Positions 23,223 to 32,289 of a stretch of DNA of 64,000 nt are shown in pieces (position 1 is the first letter of the stretch; every line of letters starts with the position of its first letter). The DNA is from an uncultured Selenomonadales bacterium (lineage in GTDB: Bacteria; Bacillota; Negativicutes; Selenomonadales; Selenomonadaceae), in assembly GCA_937901445.1 (NCBI GenBank), contig CALDHY010000018.1, positions 1-64,000 of the forward strand, written 5' to 3'. The notes beneath the pieces are model-generated. The model was not told the origin of the DNA. It searched no databases and saw only the letters and a list, made by a program, of their open reading frames with translations. The translations under genes and the position numbers were made by a program.

Positions 23223-25703
23223 AAAATAAATCACTTCGTCGCGCAGAAATCCCAACTCGTAGATTTGCGGCAAAAGTTTTTCGCCCAACGCTTTAAACGC
23301 CGCTTTAAAATGTGTGTCGTCATCGTAAGGAAATTCTTTCAGTGCCATTCTTATTTGATACCAGCCAACGTCCCAATCTTCAATCTTCCAATGTTCCAAA
23401 AGAAACGTATCTGAATTTTGATAAAAGACTTTGTAAATTTTTTGCGCCTCTGTTAAAACTGCGCGACCTTCCGGCGAAATATCTTTGTCGTGTTCGTTTA
23501 ACCATTTTGCGGCGAATCTGTCTTCAGTTGCCATTTGCACTTGCCATTTTAAATCAGAATTGAAATTTGGCGCGTCGTCAATCCAACTTTGTATTTCTGA
23601 AATTAAAAACGGGTATAAATTGTTTGGCATTTGGTATGTTTCGCCCTCGTACAAAACATTTCGCAGGCTTACTGTTTGATTCGACGGCGCAAACAAACTC
23701 CATATCACCGCGTCCGTTATAAATTCCGCCGAAAGTTTTTTCAACGGCTGCATAAATTGGTCTCTGTCATTTAACCACGTCGCCTTTGGCAACCGCCGCA
23801 CCATATGTATTATCATACACTGCCAAAAATTTTCCGGCGTTACTGACAACGCGCCCGCGCTTACATATGGCGCAGATAATAAAGCCGTGTAATTTTGGTG
23901 AGTAAAATCATTTGCAACGCACATAAAAGACGCCAAAAAATTTTCTGCAATTCGGTCGCGTCTGTCTTTATTTTTTGCGGCAACATTTAAACCACCTGAC
24001 AACGGCGGAAATTTTTTTACAGCGGGCGGGCGTTCAATCCACTTATTTAAAAAATCTGCGCGATTTTCGGCGGTAATATTTTTTACAGCAACTTTTTCAA
24101 CATCAGTATTAAAAACGTCAACCGAAATTTTTTGACTTTCAAGCGGGATATTTTCTGACAAATTCCAAATTAAAAAACCTACAGGAAAATTCGCCTTGCA
24201 ACCGTCAAAAATTTTTGAGGAAAATATAAAGCCGCTTTCATATTTATATTGGAAAAATTTATCACGGAGTTTTTGGTCATTATTGGAATTGATATATTTA
24301 ATTTTTGAAAACATTCCGAGCCAAACAGTTTTGCCTTTAAATTCTTTGCTGATTCTGTAAAGAAATTGCGAAGTTAATTCTCTGCTGACTTCGCCTAAAT
24401 TTTCAGCCGTCATCAATTTTTGAATTTCAGTTTTTGAAACGTTCAATTTGTCAACGCGGTTTTTATCACGTTCAAAATTACTTGCTGTAGCGTAAGGCGG
24501 ATTTATAAAAATAATCCATTTAATTTTTGGGTTATCGAGGTCGTCGCGCAGATTTTTAGGCATTTTAAATTTTGCGCCGAGATTAAAAAGCGAAGGTTGA
24601 GCCAAAAATTCCACGTCGTCATTAAGATAATCGTACTGAAAAACGGTAGCTTGCGGGAAAATTTTTTTGCAATAGGCGGCGTCGTCGTCAAGGAGCGTGG
24701 AAATATAACAGTACTGCAACGCCTCTTCAGGGAGCGCAAATTCAAGGTTGCCGGTGCCCGCCGCCATATCCCAAAGGCGGAAATTGCCTTTTTTGAACCA
24801 TTTATCGCCGAGAGTTTCTTTCAGATAATCGACGGCAACTTTAGCGAAGTCAACGGGCGTGAAAAATTCGCCTGTAAATCTGCGGCGGTTAATTTCAGTC
24901 ATTCTGTCCATTTTCTGGCGAATGGAAATAATTTCACGCGGGGCAGAAATTTTTTCGTAAATATCCCAAAAATGACTGTACAGAGGAATAGGAAATTTTT
25001 TCTTAACAACGGCGTCATCGCTCATTGTAAAAATTACGTGGTTTTTGCCCAAAATTTCAGACTTGCCGTCTTCAATATCGGTAATGAAATATTCACTGGG
25101 CTTGCGTTCGTCGTCAAGAAATTTGCCAAACTGATTCTGCCAATACTCAAAGACTTCAAAAAAATTATTTTCGTTAATAACTTTTTTATCAGCGAAAAGC
25201 GCGGTTTGTTCCTGCAAATAAGTTTTGGTGCGTTCAATGAAAATTTTTTCATCAGCAGGCGTTTGAAAATTATAAACGTGGCAGTCGCGCAGGATTTTAT
25301 CTTTTGTAAGGGCGTCAACCAATTTTGGACACGGCGAAGACGGGCGCAAATACCAATCGAAGCCGAATTTATTGTTTTCGGTGTAATAATTTTTAAAATC
25401 TTGCGTGGGGATAATGGCGGCGGCGTTTTTCGTAGCCACGCAGATAAAATGACTAAGTGCGCGGTATTCGTTATTTAAACCGTACTTGAGGCGGCGCACG
25501 TAATACAGAGCCTGTGCAAAAATTTTGGCGCGGCTTTGAACGTTGTTTAAATCTGCGTCGAGTTTAAATTCAAAAAGTATTTGCGGCGTGTAGAGGTCGA
25601 TATAATTTTTTGTGCTGATTTTAAGATTGAAAAATTTTGCAAACAGAAATTTAACTTCCTCTTCAGTTTGAGCATTTTTTAAATCAGCGAATAGGTTTTT
25701 CAC
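23220..25703 (-). CDS. N6-adenine DNA methyltransferase, possibly a type IIG restriction-modification protein
   Basis: About 827 residues starting at GTG 25703, with GGAGG eight bases upstream; an in-frame TTG at 25718 overlaps that site. The methyltransferase core has motif I WDMAAGTGNLEF (about 311-322) and motif IV INPPYA (about 400-405), preceded by GEFFTPVDFAK, the usual lead-in. A hydrophobic segment QILFEFKLDADLN near residue 45 has the E-x-K pattern of a PD-(D/E)xK nuclease, so it may both cut and methylate. The C-terminal third (about 560-827) may be target recognition. No separate specificity or restriction subunit is adjacent. Restriction activity is inference. Confidence 0.75.
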   Translation of the reverse strand: MKNLFADLKNAQTEEEVKFLFAKFFNLKISTKNYIDLYTPQILFEFKLDADLNNVQSRAKIFAQALYYVRRLKYGLNNEYRALSHFICVATKNAAAIIPTQDFKNYYTENNKFGFDWYLRPSSPCPKLVDALTKDKILRDCHVYNFQTPADEKIFIERTKTYLQEQTALFADKKVINENNFFEVFEYWQNQFGKFLDDERKPSEYFITDIEDGKSEILGKNHVIFTMSDDAVVKKKFPIPLYSHFWDIYEKISAPREIISIRQKMDRMTEINRRRFTGEFFTPVDFAKVAVDYLKETLGDKWFKKGNFRLWDMAAGTGNLEFALPEEALQYCYISTLLDDDAAYCKKIFPQATVFQYDYLNDDVEFLAQPSLFNLGAKFKMPKNLRDDLDNPKIKWIIFINPPYATASNFERDKNRVDKLNVSKTEIQKLMTAENLGEVSRELTSQFLYRISKEFKGKTVWLGMFSKIKYINSNNDQKLRDKFFQYKYESGFIFSSKIFDGCKANFPVGFLIWNLSENIPLESQKISVDVFNTDVEKVAVKNITAENRADFLNKWIERPPAVKKFPPLSGGLNVAAKNKDRRDRIAENFLASFMCVANDFTHQNYTALLSAPYVSAGALSVTPENFWQCMIIHMVRRLPKATWLNDRDQFMQPLKKLSAEFITDAVIWSLFAPSNQTVSLRNVLYEGETYQMPNNLYPFLISEIQSWIDDAPNFNSDLKWQVQMATEDRFAAKWLNEHDKDISPEGRAVLTEAQKIYKVFYQNSDTFLLEHWKIEDWDVGWYQIRMALKEFPYDDDTHFKAAFKALGEKLLPQIYELGFLRDEVIYF

Positions 25704-25827
25704 TTGCCTTGCCTCCAATCAGTTTTTGTATTTTATTTTTTTAATACGCTTTTCTTTCTTTGGTGCAGAGAAATAACCGCACGTCCTGTGCGCCAACTCC
25801 ACCTGCGCTTGACTAAAATTATAACAC

Positions 25828-25851
25828 AAAAAAAAGCGGCTACTCTGCCGC
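25828..25851 (-). terminator. Terminator between the zinc-ribbon gene and the methyltransferase gene
   Basis: On the minus strand GCGGC/GCCGC with a six-base loop is followed by eight T residues. It separates the two transcription units. Confidence 0.75.
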
Positions 25852-25862
25852 CGCCAAATTTT

Positions 25863-26621
25863 TTACAGTATAATTTCGTCCTGCACTTCGATAATCGATT
25901 TACCGTCGGGTAAAATTTTAGCGTTAATTAAATCGTCAACAAAATTTTCGCCGTCCTCGACAACGCGGGAGTAAACAGATTTTTCGTAATTTTGCCCGCG
26001 CCAAACATTAATTTTAAATTTGCCGCCGTCGATTGGCTCTTTCATAAAGTTGTAGTAAATATTTTGGTAGACAAATTCTATATCGTCCCAATTTGCAAGA
26101 ATTTTTTTGAAGGCGTTAAGCGTCATAGTTGCAACTGTAACTTTGCCCTGCGATTGAAAACGTTGAAATTGCCCGACGCATTTTGTACGCGCTTCATCTT
26201 CATAGAGGCGCAATTCGTATTCATTTTTTGCAAGCCACAAATTGCCGGGAAATTTTGTAAAAACTTCAGCCGCTGTAATGTCTGATTCTGTAATATCGAA
26301 CCATTGAAAATCATTCCAAAAAGGTCCAAATTCAAACGGCTCTTGCATTGGCTCGGCAGAAAAATTTTCAACAGGCGCGTAAAATCCAATTATCCGCCAG
26401 TTATCGTTAAAAAATGTAAACGAGCCACACCTTGAACACTTCCACGCATAGAAAAAAATTTCGTCATATTCCATTTCCAAACTGTCACAAGTAAGATTTT
26501 CATTTTCCAGCTTTTGCCAATCAGTAGCTGTGCAAAAAATATGCTCCACAGGTTTTGTACCTTCGGGTTCTCCGTGATGATGAATGCCATAACCGCAAAA
26601 CATACATTTAAGTGACGCCAT
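25863..26621 (-). CDS. Protein of unknown function with N-terminal cysteine pairs
   Basis: A 252-residue protein with a likely N-terminal zinc-binding region: CMFCGYGIHHH (C6, C9) and, about 50 residues later, CSRCG (C62, C65). The remainder is aromatic and acid rich without a motif I know; a SFTFFNDNWRIIGFYAP segment follows the second cysteine pair. ATG follows GTAGGAGG. It is 12 bases after the nuclease-like gene and appears to form an operon with it and the truncated DUF4417 gene. Function unknown. Confidence 0.6.
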   Translation of the reverse strand: MASLKCMFCGYGIHHHGEPEGTKPVEHIFCTATDWQKLENENLTCDSLEMEYDEIFFYAWKCSRCGSFTFFNDNWRIIGFYAPVENFSAEPMQEPFEFGPFWNDFQWFDITESDITAAEVFTKFPGNLWLAKNEYELRLYEDEARTKCVGQFQRFQSQGKVTVATMTLNAFKKILANWDDIEFVYQNIYYNFMKEPIDGGKFKINVWRGQNYEKSVYSRVVEDGENFVDDLINAKILPDGKSIIEVQDEIIL

Positions 26622-26632
26622 AATATTTCCTC

Positions 26633-27088
26633 CTACTCTAAAGTGTAAACTTTTCCTTGAAACAAAAACTCTACTTCAAAATGAACTTGATTTTTGCGCT
26701 TTGCCTCTTTATAACCTTCAAAAATTGCGTGGTAACCAATCTCAAAAGTTTCTTGTTGAAGAATAAGCATAATTTTTGCAGGCAGGCGTTTATCTTCAGG
26801 AACGTGAGAATACTCGCTTTCAATTTGTCGAGACGCCTTTTTCAGTTGTTTAGATATTTGACTTGGATTTGGTGAAGTTACACCTTTAACTTCTACAAGT
26901 AGCTCATAATCCACAAGCAAATCAGGGCGGCTGTATTTATCATTAAGGAATACAACGTACATCCCCAATTTTAAATAGTATTCTGCAACTTCAATAGCGT
27001 TTTTATCTGTAACTTTTTTATTTTGGCTGTCGTAGTAACAATCATTTTTCTTTTTTACTCTGCCGCTTGATCCGCCGTATCCGCCCAT
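26633..27088 (-). CDS. Nuclease-like protein (PD-(D/E)xK pattern)
   Basis: A 151-residue protein. A glycine-rich start (MGGYGGSSGRVKKK) is followed by a hydrophobic region ending in RPDLLVDYELLVEVKG (about 55-70), which has the D...E-x-K pattern of PD-(D/E)xK nucleases; the later part (YKEAKRKNQVHFEVEFLF) is basic. It resembles C-terminal nuclease domains of contact-dependent toxins. Its start overlaps the end of the DUF4417 gene by 47 bases in another frame. No dedicated immunity gene is identified; the adjacent cysteine-pair protein is a candidate. The assignment is tentative. Confidence 0.5.
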   Translation of the reverse strand: MGGYGGSSGRVKKKNDCYYDSQNKKVTDKNAIEVAEYYLKLGMYVVFLNDKYSRPDLLVDYELLVEVKGVTSPNPSQISKQLKKASRQIESEYSHVPEDKRLPAKIMLILQQETFEIGYHAIFEGYKEAKRKNQVHFEVEFLFQGKVYTLE

Positions 27089-27569
27089 TAAGTTTATTCA
27101 TCCTTTCTCTTTCGTGCCACATTTCGCTGTAATTTTTAATTTTAACAACTTGAATATCAGGAAATTTTTTAGCGATCCATTCAGGGCATTTGCCGCAAAC
27201 AACAATAGCGGTCGGCTGAAATTTTTTTACCATAGCATTTACGCCGCCAACAAAAAGTCTGTGCGCCTCCTTGTCATTTAAGGTATTTGTGGTAATTGCA
27301 ACGGTAGAATTTTTTGGCAAGCCGTCAAAACACCATTCCCACGAAGATTCACCTGCAAATCCTGCCGTCGGTATCATTGGTATTCCCGCCTGCTGAAGTG
27401 CATAATCTACCATTCGATTATGACGGCAATTTTCAATCAGTACATATTCAGGATAATCACGATACAGGCTAAAATCTGCCGAAATTATTCCTTTTGCCGC
27501 GCGTAAAAGTTCAATATAATTTTCAAAAATGATTAAATGTAAACACCGGCTCTTTGGGCAGATAGTTTT
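27042..27569 (-). pseudogene. DUF4417 gene, 5'-truncated
   Basis: The C-terminal part of a DUF4417 protein is clear: FAGESSWEWCFDGLPKNSTVAIT, and conserved downstream residues up to the stop at 27042. The same reading frame continues upstream of the ATG at 27413 with further DUF4417-like sequence (ISADFSLYRDYPEY, about 27455-27498) up to a stop at 27570-27572, but contains no ATG, GTG or TTG codon. So the gene has lost its 5' end or relies on the internal ATG at 27413, which would give only 123 residues. DUF4417 proteins are phage-associated; their role is unknown. Confidence 0.65.
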
Positions 27570-27580
27570 TTAGTGCAAAT

Positions 27581-27608
27581 AAAAAAAGCGGCGTTTAATT
27601 TTGCCGCC
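27581..27608 (-). terminator. Terminator after the SCIFF-type maturase gene
   Basis: On the minus strand GCGGC/GCCGC with a ten-base loop is followed by seven T residues, just after the stop of the radical SAM gene. Confidence 0.8.
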
Positions 27609-27614
27609 GTTAAA

Positions 27615-28964
27615 TTAATTTTCTTCCAAAATTTTTGCCTGTACATAAATTGCGCACTCAAGCCGCTTTTTCTGAATTTCACAGCCAATTTCGTAAGGTT
27701 GCCTGATGTCATTGTGAAATAAATCTGCGTTGGCGTGACAGCCGCCGCTGCAAAAATATTTCGCCCAACAATCTTTGCACTTCGGCTTATTCAGTACGTG
27801 CGATTCACGAAAATATTTTGTCCAATGTTTAGCTGAATCTTCAACGCCGTCAAAAACATTTCCGAGTTTGTATTTGCCGCGCCCGACGAACTGATGACAC
27901 GGGTATAAATCGCCGTTTTCAGCCACTGCAAAATATTCGTGCCCTGCGCCGCAACCGCTTAATCTTTTCGCAACGCAAGGACCGTTTGACAAATCAACAT
28001 TAAAATGAAAAAAGAAAAAGCCCTTGCCTGCGCGACGATAATTTAAATAAGTTTCAGTAAGTTTATCGTACTCTTCAAAAATACGCGGCAAATTTTCTTC
28101 GGTAAGTGCAAGCGGCGAATCTTTCAATACAACCGGCTCCAGCGAAAGAATATCAAAGCCCGCGTCATACAAGCTGATAACGTCATTTGTAAAATCTAAA
28201 TTTTTGTTGGTGTACGTGCCGCGCAGGTAATAATTATCGCCGCTTCGACTTTCAACCAACTTTTGAAAATTTTTTAAAACGCGGCTGTAACTGCCCTTGC
28301 CGGAAATATCGGGGCGCATTGCGTCGTGAACTTTTTCCCGCCCGTCCAAACTAAGTACAAGCGAAATATTATTTTCATTCAGCCACGAAATTTTTTTATC
28401 GTCTAAAAGCATTCCGTTTGTTGTCAAAGTCAACTTAAAAATTTTGCCGGTTTCAATTTCACGTTGGCGGACGTATTCGGTAACGGCTTTAACAGTTTTG
28501 AAATTTAAAAGCGGTTCGCCGCCGAAAAAGTCAATTTCGCAATGTTTACGCAAGCCGGAATTTTTTATTATAAAATCGACAGCCGCCCGCCCAATTTCTT
28601 CAGTCATAATTGCGCGGTGTCCGTAAGTTCCCTCGTCGCCGAAACAATATTTACAGCGAAGGTTGCAGTCCTGCGCGACCATAAGGCAAAGACTTTTCAC
28701 AATCCCAAAACTTTTGAAAGTTGGCGGAACGTTTATATCAGTTGAAAAAAGTTCGCCCGCGTCAATAAGTTCATGAAGTTCAGAAAGTACCTCTGCAATT
28801 TCGGCGGGATTATATTTTTCGGCAAGCCTCGCGCAGGTTTCAGCGTCGTTTGTACCGTTGAAAATATCCAAAATATCAAAAGTCATTTCGTCGACAATGT
28901 GAACCGCGCCGCTGTTGACGTCCAATAAAATAAAATCGTCGCCCTGTTTAAATTTATGAATCAT
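27615..28964 (-). CDS. scfB: Radical SAM/SPASM thioether-forming maturase, SCIFF type
   Basis: A 449-residue radical SAM enzyme. It begins with a RiPP-recognition-like region (about 1-85), then CNLRCKYCFGDEGTYGH (about 100-116) with the CxxxCxxC cluster, then GGEPLLNF and TTNGMLL, and ends with a SPASM region (cysteines in CGAGHEYFAV, CHQF, CKDCWAKYFCSGGCH). This matches ScfB, which makes thioether bonds in the six-cysteine peptide SCIFF. The precursor scfA, normally just upstream, is not found here: only 41 bases of heptad repeat lie upstream. The substrate may be encoded elsewhere. Confidence 0.85.
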   Translation of the reverse strand: MIHKFKQGDDFILLDVNSGAVHIVDEMTFDILDIFNGTNDAETCARLAEKYNPAEIAEVLSELHELIDAGELFSTDINVPPTFKSFGIVKSLCLMVAQDCNLRCKYCFGDEGTYGHRAIMTEEIGRAAVDFIIKNSGLRKHCEIDFFGGEPLLNFKTVKAVTEYVRQREIETGKIFKLTLTTNGMLLDDKKISWLNENNISLVLSLDGREKVHDAMRPDISGKGSYSRVLKNFQKLVESRSGDNYYLRGTYTNKNLDFTNDVISLYDAGFDILSLEPVVLKDSPLALTEENLPRIFEEYDKLTETYLNYRRAGKGFFFFHFNVDLSNGPCVAKRLSGCGAGHEYFAVAENGDLYPCHQFVGRGKYKLGNVFDGVEDSAKHWTKYFRESHVLNKPKCKDCWAKYFCSGGCHANADLFHNDIRQPYEIGCEIQKKRLECAIYVQAKILEEN

Positions 28965-28973
28965 AATTTTTTA

Positions 28974-29015
28974 GCCTCTAATCCCTAATCCTTAGCCCTT
29001 AGCCCCTAGTCCTTA
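28974..29015 (-). repeat. Heptad tandem repeat between gdpP and the maturase gene
   Basis: Six 7-base units (TARGGRN on minus) run from the last codon and stop of gdpP to just upstream of the maturase gene. Confidence 0.8.
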
Positions 29016-31087
29016 TTATTATTGTCAGATTCAGCAATATATTTTTTTGCAACTGCTACAACTTGTTCTTTTAAATCGATAATGTTTGAATTTTTAACCT
29101 GCGCGCCTGCAACCATTTGATGCCCGCCGCCGCCGAATTGCTCCATAATCACTTGAACATTTAAATTGCCGCTTGAACGCGCACTGATTCCAACAGTATC
29201 ATCTTTCATTTGAAACAGAATTATCGACATTCGCACACTTTCAACCGTCAAAAGAGCGTCAGCCGCCTGTCCTGCAATAGCTTGAATGTTTGGAATTAAA
29301 GTAGGCATTGTGGCAACTACCAGCCCGCCTTCATAGTAAACAGATTGCGCTTTTGCCTTTGCAAGTGCAACCGTCGTTTCATAATCCGCCGTAAACAATT
29401 CACGAACTATGACAGGGTCCGCGCCGTTGCGCCTAAGGTAAGCCGCCGCGTCAAAAGTTCGTACGCCCGTTTGTACCACAAAACTTTTTGTATCGACAAC
29501 AATTCCGGAATATAAAGCCGTTGCCGGTAATTTGCCGATATTAATTTTTTCGTCGAAATACATTAACAATTCGGTAACCATTTCAGACGCTGAACTTGAA
29601 GACGGCTCATGATAGAAAAGCACGGGATTTTTTATGACAGTATCGCTTTTTCTGTGGTGGTCGATAATTATAATGTTTTCAATTCTTTCCAAAAGTTGCG
29701 GCGCGGCAACAAGATATGGTATGTGCGTATCTACGACGATTAACAGCGGATTGATTGAATTTTGTATATTGACATCGTCAACATTCACGAATAATTTTTT
29801 GTACGTTGCAGATTTATCTTGGCGGAATTGTTCCAACATTTTGTCGATACTGTCAACAGAATTGCTAAGTACAACGCGCACGGGCTTTTTCAAGTGCAAC
29901 GCCATAACTGCAACGCCGACCGCCGCGCCGAAGGCGTCAAAATCTTCCCGCACGTGTCCCATTACAAAAATTTCGTCAGCCTCTTCCATATGTTCACGGA
30001 TTGAATTTGACATAACGCGGGCGCGTACTCGATTATGTTTTTCAACCGCCTTTGCACGCCCGCCGAAATATTGAGGCTTGCCGTTGATATTAATTGCAAC
30101 TTGATCTCCGCCGCGTGCAAGTGCCGCGTTTAAGCGTTCCTGCGCCTGCTTGCCTAAATCTGTCATAGATTGTTCGGCAGGCTTTTTTTCGGCAACTGCA
30201 ATTCCCATCGACAAAGTAACCGGTATACCGTTTTTGCTGATAATTTGGCGGATTTTATCCAGTACAACAAATTTTTCGTCAATCGCCTTTTGAAGTGCAA
30301 GCCGTTCCAAAACTACCACAAATAAATCTTCAGAAACACGTTGCATAAAGCCGGATAAAGCATTTATCCACTTTTCAAGCTCTTCACTGATTGACAACAT
30401 TAACGAGGATTTTTCAGTTTCGTTAAGCCCCTGCATAATTTCATCGAAGTTATCAACCTGCACGTACATAATCACGGCGCGGCTTTGTTCGTACTCAATT
30501 TTTAAATTTTCGTACATTGTAATTTCTTGCGCAAAAAGTACAATCAATTTCGGATATTCGGGATTGGTGCGCATTTGTTTATAGAAAACGTGAAAGTAAT
30601 GAACAGTTTGTACTGATTCTCCGTTTTCAGAAACAAGCGTCTTTTTGGTTTTTGCAACGTATTCGCCGCTTTTAAGTAAATGAACTTCTTCTTCGGGCGT
30701 AAACTCCAAAATACTTTCGTCCAAAATTCCTTCCCAAAATTCGTTGATGTCAAGCCCTTGTTCAGGTTCATTTTCTGAAAATTTTTCTACAAGACTGTTA
30801 AACCATTCCAGCTTGCCCTCTTCATTAACAATCATTGTAGCTTGCGGCAAATTTACCATAGCATAGCGCATTAATTCTTGACCGCTGCCGACGATATTTT
30901 CGCAGTACTCCATAAATTTTTTCTTGCGCTCGCGGTTGCGTTCCCATAAAAATAAACCTAACGCCAACCACACTATTAAAGCCGCCGCCGCTAAGTATCT
31001 GCTGAACTGCGAAAAAATTATTATCATTGCAAAAATTATTCCCAGTTCTATTGCTATGTCTATCCACGCCGACAAATTTTTCGGCAC
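29006..31087 (-). CDS. gdpP: Cyclic di-AMP phosphodiesterase GdpP
   Basis: A 693-residue membrane enzyme of the GdpP/YybT type: two N-terminal transmembrane helices (about 10-50), a PAS-like domain (about 80-180), a degenerate GGDEF domain (about 205-345, with VTLSMGIAV and ARGGDQVAI) and DHH (GHVREDFDAFG; IIIDHHRKSD, about 380-500) with the DHHA1 GGGGH motif (about 650). It hydrolyses c-di-AMP to pApA, controlling osmotic and cell-wall responses. GTG at 31087 is preceded by AAAGGCGGTGA. It lies downstream of DUF2232 with an intergenic R2 element between them. Confidence 0.95.
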   Translation of the reverse strand: MPKNLSAWIDIAIELGIIFAMIIIFSQFSRYLAAAALIVWLALGLFLWERNRERKKKFMEYCENIVGSGQELMRYAMVNLPQATMIVNEEGKLEWFNSLVEKFSENEPEQGLDINEFWEGILDESILEFTPEEEVHLLKSGEYVAKTKKTLVSENGESVQTVHYFHVFYKQMRTNPEYPKLIVLFAQEITMYENLKIEYEQSRAVIMYVQVDNFDEIMQGLNETEKSSLMLSISEELEKWINALSGFMQRVSEDLFVVVLERLALQKAIDEKFVVLDKIRQIISKNGIPVTLSMGIAVAEKKPAEQSMTDLGKQAQERLNAALARGGDQVAININGKPQYFGGRAKAVEKHNRVRARVMSNSIREHMEEADEIFVMGHVREDFDAFGAAVGVAVMALHLKKPVRVVLSNSVDSIDKMLEQFRQDKSATYKKLFVNVDDVNIQNSINPLLIVVDTHIPYLVAAPQLLERIENIIIIDHHRKSDTVIKNPVLFYHEPSSSSASEMVTELLMYFDEKINIGKLPATALYSGIVVDTKSFVVQTGVRTFDAAAYLRRNGADPVIVRELFTADYETTVALAKAKAQSVYYEGGLVVATMPTLIPNIQAIAGQAADALLTVESVRMSIILFQMKDDTVGISARSSGNLNVQVIMEQFGGGGHQMVAGAQVKNSNIIDLKEQVVAVAKKYIAESDNNNKD

Positions 31088-31130
31088 ATCGTCACCGCCT
31101 TTCCAAATATTAAAATCTTTTCATTTTATT

Positions 31131-31306
31131 TTTTAAATGTACTTTCTTTTTTCCGCAAAAAGAAAGTACCAAAGAAAAACTCGTCGCTCGCCTGCGTTTT
31201 TCGCGTCAAACAAAAATAATTTACAGGTTATCGCCGCGTTTCACTGCGTTGCAGAAATTTTAACGTTGCCGGTAAAAACGGAGTGCGGCGCGCGACCTCT
31301 CTTCTA
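31131..31306 (+). repeat. Intergenic element R2, copy a
   Basis: Starts TTTTTTAAATGTACTTTCTTTT and contains an inverted repeat TACTTTCTTTTT/AAAAAGAAAGTA. It ends in a GTGCGGCGCGCGACCTCTCTTC stretch resembling the other copies. It occupies most of the DUF2232-gdpP intergenic region. Confidence 0.5.
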
Positions 31307-31332
31307 TTTTAATTGCCGCTGAAATTCATTGT

Positions 31333-32289
31333 TCATTTATTCCTATTTAATTTTCTAAAATCAAATATCATGTCAATCAAGCCCGTAATTACCACAACGT
31401 CAATCATCAGCTTGTTAAAAATTATCAAGATAAAAAATATTCGCCGCCAAAATTTTGAAACGTTATAAATATCCGCAATGGCTGACAGCACGGCAAAACC
31501 TTGAATCAAACAAACTATCCCGACTATATAAATTGTGTTGATTGAAATTGTGTAGAGTAATTCCCATTCCCGCGTTATTCCCCAATATAAACCGACAGCC
31601 GCAAACGCCGCAATATACGCAAAAAATTTTGGAAACTGCCAATTTTTGAACGGCGGCAACGGCTCAACAAATTTCAATCGCAATTTCTGAAAAATCCAAC
31701 TTGAAGTTACGTAGCAAATCCACGAATTTACAAGCCCCATTAAAACTAAAATCAGCGGCATTAAGTAACCAAGCAATTTTAACGCAGGCTCCGTTTGCGC
31801 GCGTATTTGTTCAATATCTTGTTGCGGGACGCCCGCCGCCTCGTACGTTTTATAAATTTCTTCAAACATTTCTTTGACAGATGAAAGTTCAGTTTCCATT
31901 AAATTAATTCCCATTGCAAAAGTTAAAATCGCTACTGCGATAACCTGCGCGACGGTTGCAGTGGCGAAAGTTGCAAGGAAACATTTTACCGCGTTAAAAT
32001 TTTTTTCGACGCAATAACCGAGAATCAAGCCGCAAATTCCAAAACTTAGCGCAATTCTCATTGAAAGTAACGGACCAATGAACATTGACAGAATTATAAA
32101 TGACGCCACCAACGCCAAAAGTCCTTTGCTTACGCCTTGACGCACTGTCAAAACTACTATTGGCACGGCGCAAAAAAATTCTACGAACGCTCCGACAACC
32201 GGTAAAATTGTTGACGCAAACCCCAAAATTACGGTTATTGCCGTTAAAAGCCCGCCTTCAACCGTTGGTGAAAGTTTACTTTGCATCAT
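31333..32289 (-). CDS. DUF2232 (YybS family) membrane protein
   Basis: About 318 residues with roughly eight hydrophobic segments, of the DUF2232 family that commonly precedes gdpP in Firmicutes. The N-terminal half is most conserved (LSPTVEGGLLTAITVILGF). Its role is not known; the linkage with gdpP suggests an envelope function. The start is uncertain: ATG at 32289 or 32286, both overlapping the end of the upstream HAD gene, with GGGG just before. Confidence 0.85.
   Translation of the reverse strand: MMQSKLSPTVEGGLLTAITVILGFASTILPVVGAFVEFFCAVPIVVLTVRQGVSKGLLALVASFIILSMFIGPLLSMRIALSFGICGLILGYCVEKNFNAVKCFLATFATATVAQVIAVAILTFAMGINLMETELSSVKEMFEEIYKTYEAAGVPQQDIEQIRAQTEPALKLLGYLMPLILVLMGLVNSWICYVTSSWIFQKLRLKFVEPLPPFKNWQFPKFFAYIAAFAAVGLYWGITREWELLYTISINTIYIVGIVCLIQGFAVLSAIADIYNVSKFWRRIFFILIIFNKLMIDVVVITGLIDMIFDFRKLNRNK

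Noticed and set aside
24597..25478. Long plus-strand frame (293 residues) inside the methyltransferase gene
   Set aside because: It is antisense to a frame with clear methyltransferase motifs, lacks a ribosome-binding site and has an improbable composition rich in F, N and K.
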